NCBI RefSeq assembly: GCF_024609785.1
Contig: NZ_JANHJQ010000012.1
Span: 1-64,000 of the forward strand
Source: Pseudalkalibacillus decolorationis
GTDB taxonomy: Bacteria; Bacillota; Bacilli; Bacillales; Fictibacillaceae
Direction: 5' to 3'
Length of the DNA: 64,000 bases
Below, piece by piece: positions 8,486 through 17,095 of this stretch. The notes beneath the pieces are model-generated. The model did no database searches, had not been told where the DNA came from, and saw nothing but the letters and a program-made list of their open reading frames with translations. How positions within the stretch are numbered: position 1 is the first letter of the stretch; each line of letters starts with the position of its first letter. Made by a program: the position numbers and the translations under genes.

Positions 8486-8664
8486 GAATTCTCCTCTCCT
8501 TTTTGACACTCCTATTATACCAGATTGTGGAAGGCTATTGTGGGTAAATTCATCAATAACTGAGAATCGGTAAAAAGACGTATAAGGTTTCGAATAATAT
8601 GTATCTTTGGTATGATAATAGTGATTCATTTTGAAGAACGATTTTGATATATTGGGTGTGGACT

Positions 8665-9081
8665 ATGAATAATCGCCAGTTGTTAATTGCAGATTTAGAA
8701 AAGAGCTTTCGTAAAGTATTCCGTATGTTCCGTCGTGAACTAAACGATTTATTTCAGGATCAAATAACATCAATGGAATTTACGTATCTAAAGTTTATAA
8801 TGGAGAAAAAACAAGTCATGACTTCGATGCTTTCTCAAGAATTTAACGTTTCGACAAGTCATATTACCGCTGTGACTGATCGACTAGTACAACGTGAGCT
8901 TGTTACACGGAAAAGAGCTGAGGACGACCGTCGGGTAATCAATCTTTGTATTACGGAAAAAGGCGGAACCTTAGTTCAGATGTTAGAAAAAAGAAAGCAT
9001 ACGTATATGAAAAATAAATTTCAAAATCTTTCTGATGAGGAAATTGAAAAGCTACTTCAATTATTCTCTAAAATTACGTAA
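8665..9081 (+). CDS. MarR family transcriptional regulator
   Basis: A 138-aa winged-helix regulator. The DNA-binding part reads 'SMLSQEFNVSTSHITAVTDRLVQRELVTRKRAEDDRRVINLCITEKG', with the diagnostic DDRR wing, between helical dimerisation ends. It is transcribed divergently from the MOSC gene about 180 bp away, so it may control that gene or itself. No palindromic operator stood out. An in-frame ATG at 8644 is less likely than 8665. Confidence 0.88.
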   Translation: MNNRQLLIADLEKSFRKVFRMFRRELNDLFQDQITSMEFTYLKFIMEKKQVMTSMLSQEFNVSTSHITAVTDRLVQRELVTRKRAEDDRRVINLCITEKGGTLVQMLEKRKHTYMKNKFQNLSDEEIEKLLQLFSKIT

Positions 9082-9086
9082 CTAAA

Positions 9087-9129
9087 ATAGTGCTATCAGG
9101 AACGCTTCTGATGGTGCTATTTTTTTTCT
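9087..9129 (+). terminator. Terminator of the marR gene
   Basis: AATAGTGCTATCAG pairs with CTGATGGTGCTATT (two G-U pairs) across an eight-base loop and is followed by a run of eight T. Confidence 0.85.
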
Positions 9130-9285
9130 TGAGAATAAAGGAATATTCCATCTTATTGTGAATATAGTTTTTATCCGGGCAAAAAGACGTGTTGTCAAAG
9201 AAATGTGGTAGCTCAATACAAAAAAATCACATCCCATAGATTAAAGGCCAACATTCTAATTAGATGGGTATCAGAGGGGGTAACA

Positions 9286-9819
9286 ATGAAGAAGTTTCCT
9301 GAACTTCATTCAGAAAGGTTAGTTTTAAGAGAAATTAATCAAGGGGATTTAGAGGGAATTTTCGCAATTTTCTCTGATCCAGAGGTGCTTACTTATTATG
9401 GTATGGACCCTATCCAATCAAAAGAGGAAGTGAACGATTTAATACAAAAATATCGGGTTGGGTTCGAACATGGTACCGTTTACAGGTGGGCAATCGTCAG
9501 AAAAGAAGACAATCAATTTCTAGGGACTTGCGGCTACCATAATTGGCACCATCGTTATTATCGTGCAGAAATTGGTTATGAGCTTTCTCCTGCTTATTGG
9601 GGAATGGGATATATGCAGGAGGCGGCTAGTAAAATAATCGAATACGGACATTCTGAACTCGGTATTCATCGTATAGGTGCCTTAATTTCGCCGTTTAATA
9701 AAAGCTCGATTCGCTTGGTTGAAAGGCTAGGGTTTAGTAAGGAAGGGGTATTAAAGGATTATGCCTATAGTGGGGAAAGTTATCACGATCTGACCATGTA
9801 CGCAAAAATTCATTCATGA
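9286..9819 (+). CDS. GNAT family N-acetyltransferase (RimJ/RimL type)
   Basis: A 177-aa acetyltransferase. It opens with the typical 'HSERLVLREINQGD' strand. The acetyl-CoA binding part is 'AEIGYELSPAYWGMGYMQEAASKIIEYG', and the C-terminal part is 'RIGALISPFNKSSIRLVERLGFSKEGVLKDYA', as in RimJ/RimL and YjcK-like enzymes. The substrate could be a protein N-terminus or a small molecule. AGAGGGGG lies five bases before ATG 9286, which sets the start well inside the longer open frame. Confidence 0.88.
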   Translation: MKKFPELHSERLVLREINQGDLEGIFAIFSDPEVLTYYGMDPIQSKEEVNDLIQKYRVGFEHGTVYRWAIVRKEDNQFLGTCGYHNWHHRYYRAEIGYELSPAYWGMGYMQEAASKIIEYGHSELGIHRIGALISPFNKSSIRLVERLGFSKEGVLKDYAYSGESYHDLTMYAKIHS

Positions 9820-9871
9820 TATTGTATGAGGACAATCTAGCATTAAAAGTAGCAATACTAGGAAAAGATAT

Positions 9872-9902
9872 AAGAACCACAGTACATTGTACTGTGGTTC
9901 TT
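9872..9902. terminator. Bidirectional terminator
   Basis: A perfect hairpin with arms AGAACCACAGTAC and GTACTGTGGTTCT and loop ATT lies between the convergent acetyltransferase and sortase genes. Confidence 0.85.
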
Positions 9903-9905
9903 TGG

Positions 9906-10586
9906 TCATTGTACGAGCTTGGTGTAAACGACTAGGCGATCTGCACGTTCTGTTGTTTCGGGATTATACTCACCAGTACATGTAATTAAGTTAAGTGTAC
10001 TCGCATATGTGAAACCGAAAATATCCAAAAGTGGCGCGTCTAGGCGTGGGAAAATCTTCTTTTTATAGACTTCAAAGGTTAATGTCTTACCTTTTTTTCC
10101 CTTAACGTGAATTTTATCACCTTTTTCTAATTTATGAAGGTTATAAAAGACCGCGGGACTTGTTAAGTCATCTACATGGCCAGCAATTACGGCATTACCT
10201 GGGTCTCCTGGTTTGGTGCCAGGCTCATACCAAGCGACATTATCTGTATTATCGGGAACCCCCATACGACCATCCGGTAGCTTACCAACATGTTCGATGT
10301 CTGCTTTTACATCAATTGCTGGTATATCGATCGTTACAGGATTAATACCTTTCCGGTTATCCTTAATGATTTCAATATCTTCTGTAGATAGCTTTTCAGC
10401 TGACTCTGCTGACTCTTTTGATTCATTTGATTTAGTTTTATTATCAGCTGCTTCTTCATCCGTTTTTTCTTCTGCATTGGAGGATGGCTTCATCTGATTG
10501 TCTTCAGCACCTGGTGACTGAGACATGCATCCTGTCAAAAGTAAAATGAGGATAGCAAAGCTTGTTAAGAAAGAAAATCGTTTCAT
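9906..10586 (-). CDS. Class F-like sortase, lipoprotein form
   Basis: A 226-aa sortase that joins surface proteins to the cell wall. Residues 1-20 form a lipoprotein signal with lipobox 'LLTGC' (Cys20), then a charged Glu/Ser/Lys linker to about residue 75. The sortase fold follows with catalytic His137 ('AGHVDD'), Cys203 ('LITCTG') and Arg217 ('ADRLVVYT'). AAAGGGTGA lies upstream of the ATG. The only visible substrate is the MPKTG protein encoded just upstream on the same strand, so this is a dedicated pair. Membrane anchoring by a lipid rather than a helix is unusual for sortases, though the lipobox call is a reading of the sequence. Confidence 0.9.
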   Translation of the reverse strand: MKRFSFLTSFAILILLLTGCMSQSPGAEDNQMKPSSNAEEKTDEEAADNKTKSNESKESAESAEKLSTEDIEIIKDNRKGINPVTIDIPAIDVKADIEHVGKLPDGRMGVPDNTDNVAWYEPGTKPGDPGNAVIAGHVDDLTSPAVFYNLHKLEKGDKIHVKGKKGKTLTFEVYKKKIFPRLDAPLLDIFGFTYASTLNLITCTGEYNPETTERADRLVVYTKLVQ

Positions 10587-10650
10587 TTATTTTCACCCTT
10601 TAGGAGAAAAATAGAGAAGGGGAAGCCCTTCTCTCAATTGGAATTTTTGT

Positions 10651-10727
10651 TGCATGGATGTAGTCTAAGCTCCAGCGCCCAACCCCTTGATCGTTCGGGG
10701 CTAACCAGGGCGCTTGCGCTTTTCTTA
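10651..10727. repeat. Family A repeat, short variant
   Basis: The ends TCCAGCGCCC and AGGGCGCTTGCGCTTTTCTT flank an 'AACCCCTTGATC...GGGGCTAACC' core. It lies between the surface protein and sortase genes, and its right end overlaps the surface protein's stop codon. Confidence 0.8.
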
Positions 10728-12074
10728 TTTCTGTTTGCTGAGACGACGAGATACTACAATCGCTGCAGCCATCATTGCAGTTAGTCCTGCTAGAATCATA
10801 GCTTCAGTAGACATTCCTTGATCAGCTGTACCGCCCATACCTGTTTTAGGCATTTCATCAGGCATTTCTCCAGCAAACTTATCAGGGAATTGAGCTACAA
10901 TAGCTCCAGATAATGCTTTAGATGTTCCGAACATATGAGCATATGCTTCACGAATAGTAGGATAAGTTGTTGCATAGTCTTCAGCTACATAAGTGTCAAA
11001 TGCTTTCACGAGTTGTTCCACATGCATTTGAAGTCCTTCAGCTAATACGTCAGCTGGTACGCGTCCTTCTGTTGCAGTTGAGATGAACTCAGAGAAATTC
11101 TTTTTGTATTCGGCAAGAGCATCAAGAGCTGCTTTCTTTGCATCTTCATCTTTTGCACCCGTTGCTTTTACATAATCAACGAAGTTACCAATGTGTGCGG
11201 ACCACATGTCTTTGAACTTTTGACCAGCTTCTTCACCGTATACTGAACCAATTGCTGCACTTAGGTCTTCAGTGTTAGCAGCTAATGCAGCCGCAGAAGC
11301 TTCAAAGTCTTCAGATCCTTCAATACCATTTTGCATTGCCATTGCAGCTAGCCCAGCATGCTCAGAAAGTAGGTAATTTAAGTTTGAGCGTAAATCAGCT
11401 GCAGGTGTTACTGCTTTTGTGTTTTCGAATTTTTCAGGGAACTGTTGAACGATCGCACTTGATAGACCTTTACTTACCATGTACATATGATGGATCGCTT
11501 CACGTTCATATTTATATGCCTTTTCGAAATCACCTGCAACGTATGCGTTAAAAGCACCGATTAGTTGGTCAACGTGCATTTGTAAACCTTCTGCAAGGGC
11601 ATCAGCTTCCAGACGCTCATCTGTTGCAGTTGATAGGAAATTAGAGAAATCTTCTTTATACTGTGCTAATTCATCAAGAGCTGCTTTTTTTGCGGCTTCG
11701 TCTTCACTAGCAGTTCCTTTTACATAGTCAACGAAGAAGCCAATGTGTGCAGACCACATGTCTTTAAACTTTTGACCTGCTTCATCTCCATAGACAGAAG
11801 CGATTGCCGCACTTAAGTCTTCAGTGTTTGCTTGGAGTGCTGCTGCAGATTGTTCGAAGTCAGGAGCGCCATCTACGCCTTTTCTCATTGTTTCAACTGC
11901 TAAGTACACGTGCTCACCTAGTAATTTATCAAGTGTTGTTCTCAAATCTACAGCCGGGTTTGTAACCGTTGGCTTGTGCTCGTGTCCTTCGTGTGCAAAC
12001 GTTGTATTCGCAGCGACAGGGAGTAGTAGTGAAAAGCTGAGTGGTACAGCTACTAAAGTCTTTTTAATATTCAT
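10725..12074 (-). CDS. Cell-wall-anchored protein with two His-bearing helical repeats
   Basis: A 449-aa secreted protein. It has a signal peptide to about residue 27 and a His-rich start 'AHEGHEHKP'. Two strongly similar helical repeats of about 174 residues follow (about 43-216 and 227-400). A sorting signal completes it: MPKTG at 408-412, hydrophobic segment 424-442 and tail RRLSKQK. Four histidines are kept in each repeat: 55/239, 110/294, 167/351 and 196/380. Similar proteins are sometimes labelled copper amine oxidase, but no oxidase domain is visible. The conserved histidines suggest metal or haem binding (inference). GGAGAG lies before the ATG. It has its own transcription unit upstream of its sortase. 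Confidence 0.85.
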   Translation of the reverse strand: MNIKKTLVAVPLSFSLLLPVAANTTFAHEGHEHKPTVTNPAVDLRTTLDKLLGEHVYLAVETMRKGVDGAPDFEQSAAALQANTEDLSAAIASVYGDEAGQKFKDMWSAHIGFFVDYVKGTASEDEAAKKAALDELAQYKEDFSNFLSTATDERLEADALAEGLQMHVDQLIGAFNAYVAGDFEKAYKYEREAIHHMYMVSKGLSSAIVQQFPEKFENTKAVTPAADLRSNLNYLLSEHAGLAAMAMQNGIEGSEDFEASAAALAANTEDLSAAIGSVYGEEAGQKFKDMWSAHIGNFVDYVKATGAKDEDAKKAALDALAEYKKNFSEFISTATEGRVPADVLAEGLQMHVEQLVKAFDTYVAEDYATTYPTIREAYAHMFGTSKALSGAIVAQFPDKFAGEMPDEMPKTGMGGTADQGMSTEAMILAGLTAMMAAAIVVSRRLSKQK

Positions 12075-12301
12075 TCCTAAAATCTCTCCTTTATTTTTTA
12101 TTTCACTAGGCTAACGAGAGAAGTTGAGAGTTTGGATCACTTTTTTTAGACATTTTTTTAAACATTTTTTAAAAGAACTTCCAAAACCCTACAGCGTGGG
12201 CTCTGAAGGCTATAATCTTTTTGGTTTTATTTTCAACTTTTGAGATAAAACGATATCATTCGACTTCGATTCCAAACTGAACCCACTCCTTCTCAAAGAC
12301 A

Positions 12302-12345
12302 CAAAAAACCTGAATGGAGAGGGTTTCTCTCTCATTCAGGTTCTT
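12302..12345 (-). terminator. Terminator of the sigma/anti-sigma operon
   Basis: On the minus strand AACCTGAATGAGAG pairs with CTCTCCATTCAGGTT and is followed by TTTTTT. The rest of 12075-12391 carries no gene and must include the promoter of the surface protein gene, which I could not fix. Confidence 0.8.
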
Positions 12346-12391
12346 AATGCAAATGATGCTCAGTTGCGTCAGGTCTTGGCATCGGCCACGT

Positions 12392-13189
12392 TTATAATTT
12401 CGAAGCTAAAATAATATCTCCTTGAGGTTGTTCACTAGTTGGTGTCGGTTCGAGTGTGACTGCAATTGTATCCCAATCGTGTTCACCTTTATAATCTATC
12501 GGGAAGGATACAGCCCCTTCACCATTTTCGTTAGGTAGGAATGTACCTGCTCGAAACTTTGAACCGGATTTATCGATCAACCAAACTTGATAGGCTTCTG
12601 AACCAGTTAATTGGTTTAGATCGCTCGCTTGGACAACGAGGGCCATGCCACTCTCTTTTTGGATCATCGCTGCCTGTGCGGTTCCACTAAATCCTTCCGT
12701 AGCTGCTAATTCCACCCGGTTTACTACTTCATCTGTACCTTCTTCTTCTACCGTATCGATTGCCCCTTCATTAGGGCCTTCATCATTTAAGTAGAAATAG
12801 GCATTTGCAGAAAGCGAGAGTAACAGGGATGCGGCCAGGAGTGATTGAATCAATCCTTTATTTCTACGCATTGTACCAATTGAGCGAACATTACTTTCAT
12901 TCGGCTTGCTTACTTCACTTGTCTGTAAATATTCAGGTGTTTGCTCATTTATTTCATTGTCGATTGGCTGAGCAAAAACGGAAGAAAGAATACGATTCTT
13001 CATTCCATCATTTGGTTCAATCGGTTCTGAAGAGAGAGGTAGGTCTTCTGTTAACATTTGCAATTCTTCGAGCTCTACTTGACATTCATTGCAACTAGCC
13101 AGGTGCTCTTTAAATTTAGTTTTGTCTATTTCATTCAGGCAATCATTGAAATAATCAAGTAACAAGTCACACGTATTATGCTCATTCAT
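12392..13189 (-). CDS. Anti-sigma factor (zinc finger / RskA type)
   Basis: A 265-aa membrane protein that would hold the ECF sigma factor inactive. The cytoplasmic N-terminus has the zinc-binding anti-sigma motif His29-x3-Cys33-x2-Cys36. One membrane helix lies at about 112-133 ('LIQSLLAASLLLSLSANAYF'). The extracytoplasmic C-terminus resembles the RskA domain ('GSEAYQVWLIDKSGSKFRAGTF', 'DTIAVTLEPTPTSEQP'). The start overlaps the sigma gene by eight bases, so the two are co-translated. The signal that releases the sigma factor is unknown. Confidence 0.92.
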   Translation of the reverse strand: MNEHNTCDLLLDYFNDCLNEIDKTKFKEHLASCNECQVELEELQMLTEDLPLSSEPIEPNDGMKNRILSSVFAQPIDNEINEQTPEYLQTSEVSKPNESNVRSIGTMRRNKGLIQSLLAASLLLSLSANAYFYLNDEGPNEGAIDTVEEEGTDEVVNRVELAATEGFSGTAQAAMIQKESGMALVVQASDLNQLTGSEAYQVWLIDKSGSKFRAGTFLPNENGEGAVSFPIDYKGEHDWDTIAVTLEPTPTSEQPQGDIILASKL

Positions 13190-13748
13190 AACCTCTATCC
13201 CTCCCTTGCTCAGCGCTGGCTAAATCCTTTTTAAGATGCTTAAGAGCAAGACGAATTCGTCCCTTTACTGTGCCCAGCGGTATTTTTAATGTATCTGCGA
13301 TTTTTTGCTGTGATAATCCTTTAAAATAAAATAGTTCAACCATTTGCTGTTGTTCTAAAGCCAATTGACTTATAGCAGATCGTATTTCTTTCCCTTTCTC
13401 TTTCCATTCCACCATTTCTTCAACAGAAGGTTCCTCGTTTTTAAGGGCATCACGGTCTTCTAATTCATACATGTTTTCATTCTTTTTACGAAGATAATCA
13501 ATGCCTGTATTTCGAGTTACTGTCAAAATCCAGGATGAAAACTTTCCTTTGGATTCATCGTATATCCCAGGTTTTGTCCAGAGTTTGATAAATACTTCCT
13601 GAACGATTTCCTCAGATAGTTCTCTCCTGCGGGTGACCCGGAATGAGAATGAAAAGAGCAATTTCTCATAACGTTCGTATAGGAGCTCTAATGCGTGTTT
13701 ATCTTGCTTTTGAATACGTTCATAGAGCTCGAGATCTCGTTCACTCAT
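13182..13748 (-). CDS. ECF RNA polymerase sigma factor (SigK-like)
   Basis: A 188-aa group 4 sigma factor. Region 2 runs from 'ALELLYERYEKLLFSFSFR' through 'EEIVQEVFIKLWTKP' and 'GKFSSWILTVTRNTGIDYLRKK'. Region 4 contains 'LALEQQQMVELFYFKGLSQQKIADTLKIPLGTVKGRIRLALKHL' type helices. It is paired with a zinc-finger anti-sigma factor and encoded just upstream of a surface protein and sortase, so regulation of the cell surface is a reasonable guess. GGAG is present before the ATG. Confidence 0.93.
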   Translation of the reverse strand: MSERDLELYERIQKQDKHALELLYERYEKLLFSFSFRVTRRRELSEEIVQEVFIKLWTKPGIYDESKGKFSSWILTVTRNTGIDYLRKKNENMYELEDRDALKNEEPSVEEMVEWKEKGKEIRSAISQLALEQQQMVELFYFKGLSQQKIADTLKIPLGTVKGRIRLALKHLKKDLASAEQGRDRGYE

Positions 13749-13952
13749 CCGATTCTCCTTTTGTTTACTTATTTACACCTGGCTAATGCTTGGTGTTAAC
13801 CAAGTTTCCTAACCCAAGCATAAACTAGTTTTTGAATGTTTAAAAGTGAACTTATCTAGCTTACGTTTAAAATAGGGTTTCGGATCACAAAAATAGGGAA
13901 ATTTCTTCCTAGAGGAGTGACTTTTTTGAGATAGACAGAGAGGAGTGAAGAA

Positions 13953-14795
13953 TTGAAGGCTTGGCAAACACAGATTATCAAAACTGAAAGAGGAACATTT
14001 GAGGTATTTACAAAAGGGCATGGGAACCCGCTTTGTGTAACCCATCTCTATTCGGATTTCAATTGCTCGGGTGACCATTTTGCAGATACATTTACAGTAA
14101 GACATAAAGTAATACTCGTGAACCTAAAGGGCGCAGGTCAATCGGATCAGCCTCAAAGTGAAGACGAGTACAGTATGGAAGAAACGGTTAAAGATCTTGA
14201 GGCGATACGTGATTCAATGGATATAGAACGGTGGGCTTTTGCAGGCCATTCAACCGGGGGGATGCTCGGATTGCTTTATGGAATTCGGTATCCTGAATCC
14301 ATTAGTCAATTAATAGTTGTCGGAAGTGCAGCCTCTGGAAATTATGCCGATGAATCGGATTGTATTTATCACCAAGACCATCCTAAATTCAATGATATGC
14401 AAGATGTGATAAACAAATTGAAGTTACCTTGTTTACATCCTGATGAAAGAAAGTTGTTATCTCGACAACGAACTAGATTATCCCTCTATCGACCTGAGCG
14501 TTATGAACGATATTTTTCAGCAAAGATTTTTAAAAAAATTGCGGTTGAACGTTTGGATTATTTTGCAGAAAAAGAGTTTCCACTGTTCGATTATCGAGTT
14601 CAATTAAGAGAACTTAAAGTTCCGACACTGATCATTTGTGGAGAGCATGATGTGCAATGTCCCATTCGCTGTTCGTATGAAATGAATCGATTAATCCCCA
14701 CCTCTACATTCTTGTGTTTTCAAGAGAGCAATCATTATCCCTTTCTCGAGGAAAAAGAACGATTTCAATTTGCAATTCACTCATTTTTACTTTAA
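13953..14795 (+). CDS. Alpha/beta hydrolase
   Basis: A 280-aa hydrolase with the full triad: Ser100 in 'GHSTGG', Asp233 in 'GEHDVQCP' and His261 in 'ESNHYPF'. The family is broad (esterases, proline iminopeptidases, lactonases), so the substrate is not set. The start is TTG, with AGGAGTG five to six bases upstream. The stop codon lies inside a 15-bp direct repeat that flanks the family C element, so the element inserted exactly at the gene's end. Confidence 0.88.
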   Translation: MKAWQTQIIKTERGTFEVFTKGHGNPLCVTHLYSDFNCSGDHFADTFTVRHKVILVNLKGAGQSDQPQSEDEYSMEETVKDLEAIRDSMDIERWAFAGHSTGGMLGLLYGIRYPESISQLIVVGSAASGNYADESDCIYHQDHPKFNDMQDVINKLKLPCLHPDERKLLSRQRTRLSLYRPERYERYFSAKIFKKIAVERLDYFAEKEFPLFDYRVQLRELKVPTLIICGEHDVQCPIRCSYEMNRLIPTSTFLCFQESNHYPFLEEKERFQFAIHSFLL

Positions 14796-15088
14796 GTGCA
14801 CGTTCAAAAGGAGGATAAAAAGAGCCGAGAAGTTCGAGGCGCGAAAAGTCTTGAGGACCGGAACGACGAGCGGTACTTGCATAAATACTACGAGTTGTAC
14901 CGAGGAAGCTTACTTCCATGGACACGCATGTAGACGCAGGTACATATGGAACTTCGACTAACTACTTCACGTCCTGTGAAAACGTCGAAGTCAGCACGTC
15001 CTGTGCAAGTCCGAAGAGACCGAGCAACGAAGAAATTCGAAAGCTATTTTTACCGGACTTTTTGAACAACCTCTTTAAGTGCACGTTC
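14791..15088. mobile_element. Family C MITE-like element
   Basis: A non-coding element bounded by the 15-bp direct repeat TTTAAGTGCACGTTC (14791-14805 and 15074-15088). Its inner ends form imperfect terminal inverted repeats: GTTCAAAAGGAGG...AAAAAGAGC at the left, and GTTCAAAAAGTCCGGTAAAA reading in from the right. The centre has nested hairpins with the same loop GTCCT: TTCAC/GTGAA (14966-14980), enclosed by CTTCGAC/GTCGAAG, and GCAC/GTGC (14994-15006). Open frames in it lack ribosome binding sites. A decayed relative lies at 25386-25500. Confidence 0.65.
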
Positions 15089-15184
15089 TTTCTAAAAAGG
15101 AACGTTATGTGAACGAAGTAGAATCCGAACAGTACAGGTGGTAAGATGGATTCGTACAATTAAACGAAAGGATCTGACCATCTT

Positions 15185-15799
15185 ATGCCAAAACCATTAC
15201 TTTTAATTGCAACTATTATAATGACAATCTTACTAGTTCCGGTTGTATCATATGCACATTCTACATTAGAGGGTTCGACACCAGCTAGTGGAGAAACCGT
15301 TAACTATTCGGTTGATGTTCTTACACTTAAATTTAATACTCCTATTAAAGATGGAAGTACCGTTACGCTTACATCTGATAAAGGTGAGGATATAGAAGTT
15401 GGTTCAGTTAGTATTCAGGAGAATAACATGCTCGTACAGCTTTCTGAAACGCTACCATCTGGTGTATATACCGTTCATTATGAAATTGTCGGTGGAGACA
15501 CCCATATTGTAGATGGAGATTATACCTTCACCGTCAAAGCGAATTCAGCCGAACAGAAAAATGGTGAAGAGAATGAACCAAAACCGGAAGCAGAGGAGCC
15601 TTCTTCTGAGCAGTCGACTGAAGACGATACGAACGAGAAAAATGCTGCAGAAAAAAGCTCAAATGCGCAGAATGTACCATCTGAACAACCCGAGGAAGAT
15701 GGAGGCCTCTCTGGATCGATGATTGCTATTGCAACAGTTCTTATTGCCATAGGACTTGGTTTCATTTGGTGGGTGATGCGGAAGAAGGGTTCTGAATGA
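15185..15799 (+). CDS. CopC domain copper-binding protein
   Basis: A 204-aa exported protein. The signal peptide ends at 'VSYA', leaving His25 as the mature N-terminus. Asp105 and His107 in 'GGDTHIVDGDY' complete the Cu(II) site known from the CopC family. A Glu/Ser-rich linker follows, and a C-terminal helix (about 177-197) anchors it to the membrane, as in other Gram-positive CopC proteins. It overlaps the next gene, a CopD homologue, by four bases (ATGA), so the two form a copper-handling unit. Confidence 0.92.
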   Translation: MPKPLLLIATIIMTILLVPVVSYAHSTLEGSTPASGETVNYSVDVLTLKFNTPIKDGSTVTLTSDKGEDIEVGSVSIQENNMLVQLSETLPSGVYTVHYEIVGGDTHIVDGDYTFTVKANSAEQKNGEENEPKPEAEEPSSEQSTEDDTNEKNAAEKSSNAQNVPSEQPEEDGGLSGSMIAIATVLIAIGLGFIWWVMRKKGSE

Positions 15800-16878
15800 T
15801 CATTTTCTTTAAAGGGATTCTTTATCTCGCATTCTCCTTTTTGCTTGGGGGATTAATACTTGAATCGATTCCGAAGCATAGGAAACCAAATGTGAAGGTT
15901 CCTAAAGAACTTCTACTTTGGTCAATCGTACTGATCCCTATTTTGATTTTTGTCCTCCTTTTACAGATTATCCAGTACCTATCACAAAGCATTGGCTATT
16001 GGGAAACATTTACCTCTGTATTGTTTAACTTTGATGTTGGAAAAGCATGGCTTGCAAGTATTTTAATAGCAGTCGTCCTGTATCTCTTAGTTCGACGAAA
16101 CGAGTTGCAGGAAACAACATTTTACGCAAGATTAGGGGCATTTCTGACAGTTGTATTAATTAGCTCCTATTCCTTTTCAAGTCATGCTGCATCTCTGTAT
16201 CCGTTGCTTGGATTTTTCGCACACTTTCTCCATGTAGTCGCTGTTTCAGCATGGATCGGCGTTCTTTTTTATGTCGCCTGGTTTTCGAATAAACGCTCAG
16301 AGTGGATTCCGTTTCTAAACTGGTATACTCCGTTTTCAATTGGTGCGGTTCTGCTGTTATCAGGCGGCGGTTTGCTCTTGACCGAAATAGTAGCGCCTCA
16401 ATACATCGACGCATGGGTGCTCAGTTATGGACAAGCCCTTTTGATGAAACATTTGCTATTAATTCCAGTCCTGCTCTATGCGGTCTTACACGGATTCTTT
16501 TTGAAAAGATCATTGCTGAAAAAGGGAGAAGCCAACGTTAAACGTTCTCTGCAAGGCGAAGCGATTATCATTCTTGTTGTCTTCGGTGTTACGGGCTTTT
16601 TATCACAACAGACTCCTCCTCATGAGGTTTGGAGGACATTGTTGCAGAACTCTCCATCTCCATTTTTCTTAAAATGGTTTGACGGCTCGATTGATGAAAA
16701 ATCCATCATTTCCTTTGTTGCAACATCTGAAACCTATATGTGGGCTGCCGGTGCATTGGTTATGTTACTGTTTACAGCTTACACAGTAATTAAACGGTGG
16801 CCAGGTTGGATAGGTGCACTACTCGGAGTCGCAGCATCCGCTCTAGCATATGCTGCATTAATGTCCGGTGTTGTATAG
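15796..16878 (+). CDS. CopD family copper transport membrane protein
   Basis: A 360-aa polytopic membrane protein with about nine hydrophobic helices. It includes the histidine-bearing stretches 'SSHAASLYPLLGFFAHFLHVVAVSAWIG' and 'GQALLMKHLLLIPVLLYAVLHG' that characterise the CopD domain. Together with CopC it resembles a split version of B. subtilis YcnJ, a copper importer. The coupling to copC supports copper uptake as the role. Confidence 0.9.
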   Translation: MIIFFKGILYLAFSFLLGGLILESIPKHRKPNVKVPKELLLWSIVLIPILIFVLLLQIIQYLSQSIGYWETFTSVLFNFDVGKAWLASILIAVVLYLLVRRNELQETTFYARLGAFLTVVLISSYSFSSHAASLYPLLGFFAHFLHVVAVSAWIGVLFYVAWFSNKRSEWIPFLNWYTPFSIGAVLLLSGGGLLLTEIVAPQYIDAWVLSYGQALLMKHLLLIPVLLYAVLHGFFLKRSLLKKGEANVKRSLQGEAIIILVVFGVTGFLSQQTPPHEVWRTLLQNSPSPFFLKWFDGSIDEKSIISFVATSETYMWAAGALVMLLFTAYTVIKRWPGWIGALLGVAASALAYAALMSGVV

Positions 16879-16936
16879 AATCTACAGCTTTAGTCGTAGA
16901 AAAGAATTAAACTTCTTAGACGAAAGTATTAGAGTA

Positions 16937-16967
16937 GAACCCTCCTTTTTCCGGAGGGTTTTTTCGT
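16937..16967 (+). terminator. Terminator of copCD
   Basis: AACCCTCC and GGAGGGTT pair across TTTTTCC and are followed by T6. Confidence 0.88.
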
Positions 16968-16994
16968 TCGTATAGGTTATGATGAAGCTAAAAG

Positions 16995-17030
16995 AGGTAG
17001 GTTCTCTGGGAGGGTGCTTCCGCTTTTCTT
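16995..17030. repeat. Family A end fragment
   Basis: GGGTGCTTCCGCTTTTCTT matches the right end of family A. The rest of the element is missing. Confidence 0.45.
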
Positions 17031-17095
17031 GTGGTAATCTGGAATTAGATTATAAATGATAGTTTTTTGAGCGATTGATGAGGGTGGTGTAGGTT

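Noticed and set aside
13760-13830. Shared promoter for the ECF sigma gene and the surface protein gene
   Set aside because: Both upstream regions contain AAAC followed by TTAGCC on the minus strand, but at different spacings (17 and 15), and neither has a CGTC/CGTA-type ECF -10. It is too weak to claim a regulon.
14770-15159. Short frames on both strands in the hydrolase-copC gap
   Set aside because: They lie within the family C element, lack ribosome sites, and have no protein-like pattern.
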